Assembly (NCBI GenBank): GCA_964569245.1
Contig: CAZMTK010000011.1
Span: forward strand, 9,041-73,040
Length of the DNA stretch: 64,000 nt
Origin: JAAYTY01 sp964569245
GTDB lineage: Bacteria > Fermentibacterota > Fermentibacteria > Fermentibacterales > Fermentibacteraceae
Direction: 5' to 3'
This document shows, piece after piece, positions 59,207-64,000 of this stretch (within the stretch, counting starts at the first letter, position 1; every line of letters begins with the position of its first letter). A model generated the notes under the pieces. The model was given only the letters and a program-made list of their open reading frames with translations, searched no databases and was not told where the DNA came from. The position numbers and the translations under genes were made by a program.

Positions 59207-59293
59207 TTCTTATTTATTGTTAACCAACAACATGGGCGATTAGATCGTATGTGCGGCGGCTTCTGTGATCGACTGCCGACAGCGAAGTCTGGC

Positions 59294-61147
59294 CTATTCC
59301 AGCACGATGAACTTCGAGCAGATCCTTTCGCCGGGTGCTTCCAGAACGGCCTGGTAGCAGGCCGAGGGGAGGTCCGGGAGCACGAGTTCTTGGTGACCGG
59401 CTTCGACCACTCCGGCAAGGGGCTCGGAGACGAGTCTGCCCGAGAGATCATAGATCCTCAGGTCGGCCTGCCCCGCCTCGGGCAGGTACACATCAAGCGT
59501 GACCGCTCCCGGCGACGGGTTGCCTGACAGGATCGTCAGCGAAGGCTCCGGGGGCTCGCCACCCCCCGGCGCGCCCATCAGGTCATACAGCACCGTGACC
59601 TTGTCGAGGACCGGCGTCAGCGGTGGAACCGCTGTAGACAGGTTCACACGGTACTGGAAGTACCACGTGGGATCGGGAAGGTATGGGCCGAGGCTCCCCG
59701 GGGCAGCCATCTCGGGAGACCATTCGCCCATGTCCGCCGGATCGTTCGACGCCCTCACCTGGAAGGTCAGGCCGGTCCCGGCAGGGGTTGTCGACTCCCA
59801 GGTGAGGTCAGTCCACTGCTCCTGGCTCCCCCCGGGAGGGTCCAGGATCGACGATTCCAGCCAGCCAGAGGTCGAACGGCTGAACTCGTACCAGCGAACG
59901 CCGGCTACGCCGTCGCTGTATACCGCATCCATGTCCCCGTCCAGATCGAGGTCATATCCCATGACGTCGGCGGCCCACCAGATGGAGGAGTCCAGCTCGT
60001 GCCGGTTCCAGTTCAAAGCGTCGCTTGTGACGTTCTCGTACCATGCAACGAGCCTCTCACCCCACTCGCCTCCCGAGCAGGCCATGGCGTCCATGTCACC
60101 GTCGCCGTCGAGGTCGGCACAATCAGCGGAGAAGGCGCCAGAGAGGTTGTTGTCGATCGAGTGCTTCACCCAGGTCTGCCCGGCCCCGTCGGCATTCTCG
60201 ACCCAGATGACCATGCCCGTAACTGTGTACGGGTCGCTGGCTGCAGCAAGCACGTCATTGTCGCCGTCATCATCAATGTCGACAACTTCGAGCCCGAACG
60301 AGGGGAACCCCTGGTAACCTCCGTGGATCTCATCGCAGACTACACGCGCTTCCCAGGCTCCGCCGAGACCATCGAGATTCTCGAAGAAGACGATCTTCGG
60401 GCTGGCACCTCGCTCTATCACGATGTCGCAGTCTCCGTCACCGTTCAGATCACCGATCCGTATCGATGAGATACCGCCATATGACGTCGACACCGTGTGG
60501 TCCTGCCAGAAGCTGCCGACTCCATCAAGGTTCTCGGACCAGAGGATCGTGGGAGGAGAAATGTCATTGCCGTAAGCCACGTCGGAATCCCCGTCTCCGT
60601 CGATATCCCCGGCCCGGATGCTCCAGATGTTCTCCAGTGTCCCGATCTCGTGCTCGATCCAGGCGCCTCCCGAGGTGTTCTCAAGCCATCTCGGCCCATC
60701 GAAGGTGGAGACCACCAGGTCCCAGTCGCCATCCTGGTCAATGTCCACCGCATCTATCGAATGCGTCGACTGGAGCGAGTCCGCGATGATAGTCCTCGCC
60801 CAGTTCAGCCCGGTTCCATCGAGGTTCTCCCAGTGGGATACCCTGGCCCAGGTGGCCTGCACCCCCACCACATCAGGGTCTCCATCACCATCCGTATCGA
60901 CGATCACCATCTCGTCAGCTCCAGGCCCGGACGAGTGGATCCAGTGAAGGATGGATGAGTAGGTCAGGATGATGCAGCCACCTGTCCCCGCATAGCTGAT
61001 GCCCGAGCACGAGTCAAAGCTCTGCAGCCAGTACGTAACCGGACCCGGGACATCCGGCCCGCCGGACCAGTCCTCCTGGACGCTCCCGAAGCACAGCCCG
61101 ATCGAAGGAAGGGTGAAGAGAAGACTGAAGGCCCGAAGCGCCCTCAT
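59294..61147 (-). CDS. Secreted FG-GAP/VCBS repeat protein with C-terminal sorting tail
   Basis: ATG 61147 overlaps the stop of paralogue B (ATGA). The 617-aa protein has a signal peptide (LRAFSLLFTLPSIGLCFGSV). Seven FG-GAP-type repeats follow, with calcium-binding loops such as DTDGDGDPD, DIDQDGDWD, DIDGDGDSD, DLNGDGDCD, DIDDDGDND, DLDGDGDMD and DLDLDGDMD, predicted to form a beta-propeller. The last 80 residues (SGNPSPGAVTLDVYLPEAGQ, LRIYDLSGRLVSEPL) are a Por/FlgD-like sorting tail. It occupies the same position in its module as 57385-58833 does in the other, but the repeat types differ. The frame upstream of 61147 is a shadow. Confidence 0.88.
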   Translation of the reverse strand: MRALRAFSLLFTLPSIGLCFGSVQEDWSGGPDVPGPVTYWLQSFDSCSGISYAGTGGCIILTYSSILHWIHSSGPGADEMVIVDTDGDGDPDVVGVQATWARVSHWENLDGTGLNWARTIIADSLQSTHSIDAVDIDQDGDWDLVVSTFDGPRWLENTSGGAWIEHEIGTLENIWSIRAGDIDGDGDSDVAYGNDISPPTILWSENLDGVGSFWQDHTVSTSYGGISSIRIGDLNGDGDCDIVIERGASPKIVFFENLDGLGGAWEARVVCDEIHGGYQGFPSFGLEVVDIDDDGDNDVLAAASDPYTVTGMVIWVENADGAGQTWVKHSIDNNLSGAFSADCADLDGDGDMDAMACSGGEWGERLVAWYENVTSDALNWNRHELDSSIWWAADVMGYDLDLDGDMDAVYSDGVAGVRWYEFSRSTSGWLESSILDPPGGSQEQWTDLTWESTTPAGTGLTFQVRASNDPADMGEWSPEMAAPGSLGPYLPDPTWYFQYRVNLSTAVPPLTPVLDKVTVLYDLMGAPGGGEPPEPSLTILSGNPSPGAVTLDVYLPEAGQADLRIYDLSGRLVSEPLAGVVEAGHQELVLPDLPSACYQAVLEAPGERICSKFIVLE

Positions 61148-63903
61148 GGCTCTGTCGCCTCCTCGAGCCACACCCGCCCTATGCGCACCCGCCTGTCCAG
61201 CACCGGCTGCTCCGGGTATCTGAACCCCAGCCAGAGCCTCTTGATGGTCAGGCCCTCCCACTCCTCTACCAGATCGATGACCTCGGTTCTACCGTAGGTC
61301 ATCGCGAGCTCCCCGACCTCCATGCTGTCGACGTCGTTGTCCGAGTCCACCCAGCCCAGCATGATGTCGGCAGCCGTCCCCGTGGTCTTCCCCACCAGGC
61401 TGAACCGGTTGTACATGTCCCCGTCGATCCAGTACAGCGAGCTCGCAGGGATGTGCAGCACCAGACAGTTGTCGTCGAGGTGCCCCGAGGGGATCGTCCC
61501 CTCGAACATCCCCCCGATCGAGTCGGTCCATGCCGAAGCGTCCCAGTTGTACACCGTGTCGATGTCGGCGGTCTTCCAGGCCGGAGGGCTCACCGCAGCC
61601 TCGCGCATATCCCAGGGATCGTCCAGGACCTCGGCGGAGTAGTCACGTGGCTCCACCAGGAAGGCAACCCGCACCACGTTGTCCGTCGTGTCCGGCTCGC
61701 CCGTCCACTTCGCAACGCGCAGCTCCAGCAGGTGTGCGCCGATGTCCGCCCCGTCGAGGCTCCACTCGAAGTGCGCCGTGTCGGAGGCCGCCGTATAGCC
61801 CCCGGTGGAGAGCGCAGGGAGGTTTATCGTCGCGGTCTGCCCTATCTGCGTGGAGTCGTCCGTGATGTCGTAGAGGGTCACCGACACGTTCTGTCTCGCC
61901 GTGGTGAGCATGTTGTACACACGGGCGTATATGTCCAGGTCCTCCCCCGCAGTGAAGCGGTACTCCCGGGTGGCGCCCGAGGAGCCCTCCGCCCAGACGT
62001 CCGGCGCCGTCACCCTGGTATCGGCCACACTGGAGATGCCCGTGACGAACTGCACCAGCCGCCCCTGGCCGGCGTCGAGCGTGTCCAGGAAGCTGTACAC
62101 GCCTTCGTCCTCGTCCACCGGGATGATGAAGCGCCTGTGGTGGTCCAGGGCATACTCCGTGAGCACGCCTTCCGGGAAGTCGTCCTCGTCGCAGGTGATC
62201 AGGAACTCGTGACCGTCCTCCCGGCACTGGCGGTTGAGGTAGTAGAGGTAGCAGGAGCTCTCCCCGGCATCGGTGAAGACCTTTATCACAGGATCTACGG
62301 TAAGATACGCGGGTATCGTCGAGGAGGTGTCCTCTATCGTCGCCGCATCCTCGTAACGGGCCCACCAGCCGAGCCCCCTCATCTCGGGCCCGATGGTCTT
62401 CACCTCGCCCAGCACCTCCCCGATGCCGTTCCAGATGTTGGCGAAGGGCGCATACTTCCACTCGTTGTAGTTCTGCGCCTGGCGCTCGCCGCCTCCGTCC
62501 GGGGCGGGCGACAGCTCGAACAGCGGGTCGTAGCCGTCGAACGGGGGGATGCTCTCGGGGCTGCACACGTCCTCCTGCACCCGCCCGCTGTACACCCACT
62601 CCTCGTACGGCGCGTCGAAGGGGATCAGGTCCCAGTCCAGGAGCGAGCAGGCTATCCAGTCACCCTCTGGGTCTCCCGGGAACTCGTGGAAGCTCCTCAC
62701 GCAGTAGGGGAACACCCCATCCATCTGGTGGAGCAGAGCGAGGTTGCACAGCATCCGGAACTCGGCGATCGACGGCTGGCGATAGTCCAGCGACTCGTAG
62801 TCCAGGTTGTCCAGGCGGTCGCGCATCGCAGGCCCGCCGAAGCCCCCGAAGAGCTGTGTGTAGAAGTACACCGGCATCTCGCCGGCATTCGCCACCACGG
62901 TGTCCATCGACTCCTCGCACAGCTCGACGAGGTACAGCCAGCAGCTGTCGCTCATCGTGGTCAGGATGTCCATGTCCACCTGACGATAGGTGTAGCGGTT
63001 GAAACAGATGAATGGCATGGAGTTGGATTCCGTAGCACTGCCGTCGGGGTACGTGAACTCCATGTCCCGGATCGCACCGACGCACCTCCCCATGTCGGCC
63101 AGGGTGCCGAACTCGTGGGGCCTGTTCTCGATCCCGGGGTACCTGTCGGGGTCGTAGGTCAGCAGCGTGCCCAGAGTGGTGCTCACGGGGATCGTGCTCG
63201 CTGTCTGGTCGAAGGCCCACTTGAGCCACGAGAACACCCCCTCGGGATCGATCTCCTCCATCGTCGGTGTCGGGGGGATGCTCTGCGACCATGCCTGGGT
63301 GAACATGTCCGGGTAGTAGGTCATGTACTCCAGCGTTGGGTCCTCGCTCGCCGTGACCATGTTCGCCCGCTGGTTAGTGTTGCCCTCGTCCCACAGCCCG
63401 AAGAACCAGTAGGCGGGATGGCCCGAGGTCCTGTCGTGCAGAAGGAGCATCCACTTCGCAGGCAGGGAGTCATAGAACGCCGGCCCGCTGTAGTATGCGC
63501 TCAGCTCGTCCCAGTCGGGCTCGCCGGACTCGACGAGGACCTTTGCGAAGGCCCTGGCCTGGTCCAGGTCGTACTCCGGCCAGCGGAACCACAGACCCGT
63601 CGAGTCATCCGACGTGTTGATGAAGGCGCCCATCTCCACGGGCAGAAGAACGAAGACCATTCCGAGGGTTTCGCAGTACTTCAGAGTAGAATCGGTTGAC
63701 TCATCTGTCGGCCAGGCCCATGCGTCCACACCGTCGAAGTACTTCCAGGAGAGCATCGCGAGATGCTCAAGCGTCATGTCCGACAGCTCGGGCGTCTCGT
63801 TCTTGTTGATCCGGATGCCTATCGTGGGGAGATTGTTGTCGGGGGGAGTGTCTGCACCGACAACCAGGATGCACACCATCAGGAAGAGAAGTGCATGTTT
63901 CAT
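61144..63903 (-). CDS. Large secreted TIM-barrel-like protein, paralogue B
   Basis: A 919-aa protein with signal peptide KHALLFLMVCILVVGADTPP. It is homologous over its length to 54599-57388: FFGLWDEGNTNQRANMVTAS (acidic pair 172-173) matches the MDEAPTAQRGRMFTAS segment. PSIAEFRMLCNLALLHQMDG then VFPYCVRSF matches the late-barrel motif, and GDWIACSLLDWDLIPFDAPY matches GDWFSASLLDEDLVPWDAPF. A CARDB-like Ig region follows (about 630-770). ATG 63903 is chosen over GTG 63906 because GGGAG then lies seven bases away. The promoter at 63941-63969 supports it as first gene. Function is unknown; a hydrolase-like fold is inferred. Confidence 0.75.
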   Translation of the reverse strand: MKHALLFLMVCILVVGADTPPDNNLPTIGIRINKNETPELSDMTLEHLAMLSWKYFDGVDAWAWPTDESTDSTLKYCETLGMVFVLLPVEMGAFINTSDDSTGLWFRWPEYDLDQARAFAKVLVESGEPDWDELSAYYSGPAFYDSLPAKWMLLLHDRTSGHPAYWFFGLWDEGNTNQRANMVTASEDPTLEYMTYYPDMFTQAWSQSIPPTPTMEEIDPEGVFSWLKWAFDQTASTIPVSTTLGTLLTYDPDRYPGIENRPHEFGTLADMGRCVGAIRDMEFTYPDGSATESNSMPFICFNRYTYRQVDMDILTTMSDSCWLYLVELCEESMDTVVANAGEMPVYFYTQLFGGFGGPAMRDRLDNLDYESLDYRQPSIAEFRMLCNLALLHQMDGVFPYCVRSFHEFPGDPEGDWIACSLLDWDLIPFDAPYEEWVYSGRVQEDVCSPESIPPFDGYDPLFELSPAPDGGGERQAQNYNEWKYAPFANIWNGIGEVLGEVKTIGPEMRGLGWWARYEDAATIEDTSSTIPAYLTVDPVIKVFTDAGESSCYLYYLNRQCREDGHEFLITCDEDDFPEGVLTEYALDHHRRFIIPVDEDEGVYSFLDTLDAGQGRLVQFVTGISSVADTRVTAPDVWAEGSSGATREYRFTAGEDLDIYARVYNMLTTARQNVSVTLYDITDDSTQIGQTATINLPALSTGGYTAASDTAHFEWSLDGADIGAHLLELRVAKWTGEPDTTDNVVRVAFLVEPRDYSAEVLDDPWDMREAAVSPPAWKTADIDTVYNWDASAWTDSIGGMFEGTIPSGHLDDNCLVLHIPASSLYWIDGDMYNRFSLVGKTTGTAADIMLGWVDSDNDVDSMEVGELAMTYGRTEVIDLVEEWEGLTIKRLWLGFRYPEQPVLDRRVRIGRVWLEEATEP

Positions 63904-63940
63904 CACGCAACTCCCTTCTCACGCACCGATCCCGAAGTGC

Positions 63941-63969
63941 AGTATGGACTCACACACTGCGCGGGTCAA
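63941..63969 (-). promoter_or_regulatory. Promoter of the second secreted module
   Basis: On the minus strand TTGACC (63969-63964), exactly 17 bases, then CATACT (63946-63941). Transcription would start near 63934, about 30 bases before ATG 63903, with GGGAG in the leader. Confidence 0.5.
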
Positions 63970-64000
63970 TACACCTGTGTCTCCTGCCCCTCATCTCCCT

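Larger units (their letters stand above)
58834..59293. other. Intergenic stretch between the two convergent modules
   Basis: 460 bases without an intact gene. It holds a decayed minus-strand HTH reading frame (about 58840-59060), two perfect hairpins (58994-59020, 59031-59053) and an 11-bp match to the tRNA-Asn 3' end (59196-59206). The remainder, including an AT-rich patch near 59207-59232, shows nothing I can name. Confidence 0.7.

Noticed and set aside
61453..63699. Plus-strand open frame of 748 codons opposite paralogue B
   Set aside because: High-GC shadow. The minus strand has a signal peptide, a promoter and a paralogue at 54599-57388.

Overview
This is a GC-rich window from a Gram-negative, probably uncultured bacterium. 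It codes for a surface-glycan ABC exporter, an outer-membrane-type protein and large secreted proteins with C-terminal FlgD-like or Por-type sorting tails. That combination, with a short AtpC like those of Chlorobi and Bacteroidetes, suggests the FCB superphylum or a candidate phylum near it (inference). Genes are packed very tightly: start and stop codons overlap (ATGA, GTGA, TGATG) at most junctions, and GTG and TTG starts are common.

Region by region. 1-15967 (minus strand) is one chain of 15 abutting genes led by der and plsY. It runs through a Wzm/Wzt-type exporter, glycosyltransferases, two cobalamin-type radical SAM proteins, a YdjC-like deacetylase and a polyprenyl-phosphate sugar transferase, then two degenerate signalling proteins and an outer-membrane protein cut by the window edge. 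16551-22062 (minus) is an AmmeMemoRadiSam locus with a fused MEMO1-AMMECR1 lipoprotein, AmrS, two very small exported-type proteins, a degenerate spermidine-synthase-like membrane protein and a nitroreductase. 22148-24436 (plus) has a ubiquitin-like/Mut7-C protein and an MFS transporter. 24485-24584 is a run of 100 N flanked by an exact 55-bp duplication, probably an assembly artefact at a dispersed repeat. 24806-31317 (minus) is a complete F-type ATP synthase operon, followed upstream by an MscS channel with a cyclic-nucleotide-binding domain.

33081-37556 (plus) codes for an ABC-2 export system in which one permease is fused to a CPBP protease-like domain. 37537-53704 is signalling-rich: three hybrid histidine kinases (one split from its N-terminal PAS module at a TTGA overlap), a CASTOR/POLLUX-like channel with a membrane partner, and a class III cyclase/AAA/TPR protein. 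53875-54485 holds a DUF3592-like protein and tRNA-Asn with its own promoter.

54599-63903 is the most distinctive part. Two convergent two-gene modules each pair a roughly 920-aa secreted TIM-barrel-like protein with a translationally overlapping repeat protein that carries a C-terminal sorting tail. The two large proteins are paralogues and their partners differ. Between the modules lie a decayed HTH gene and two perfect hairpins. I read this as a duplicated, uncharacterised secreted system and the best candidate here for something new.
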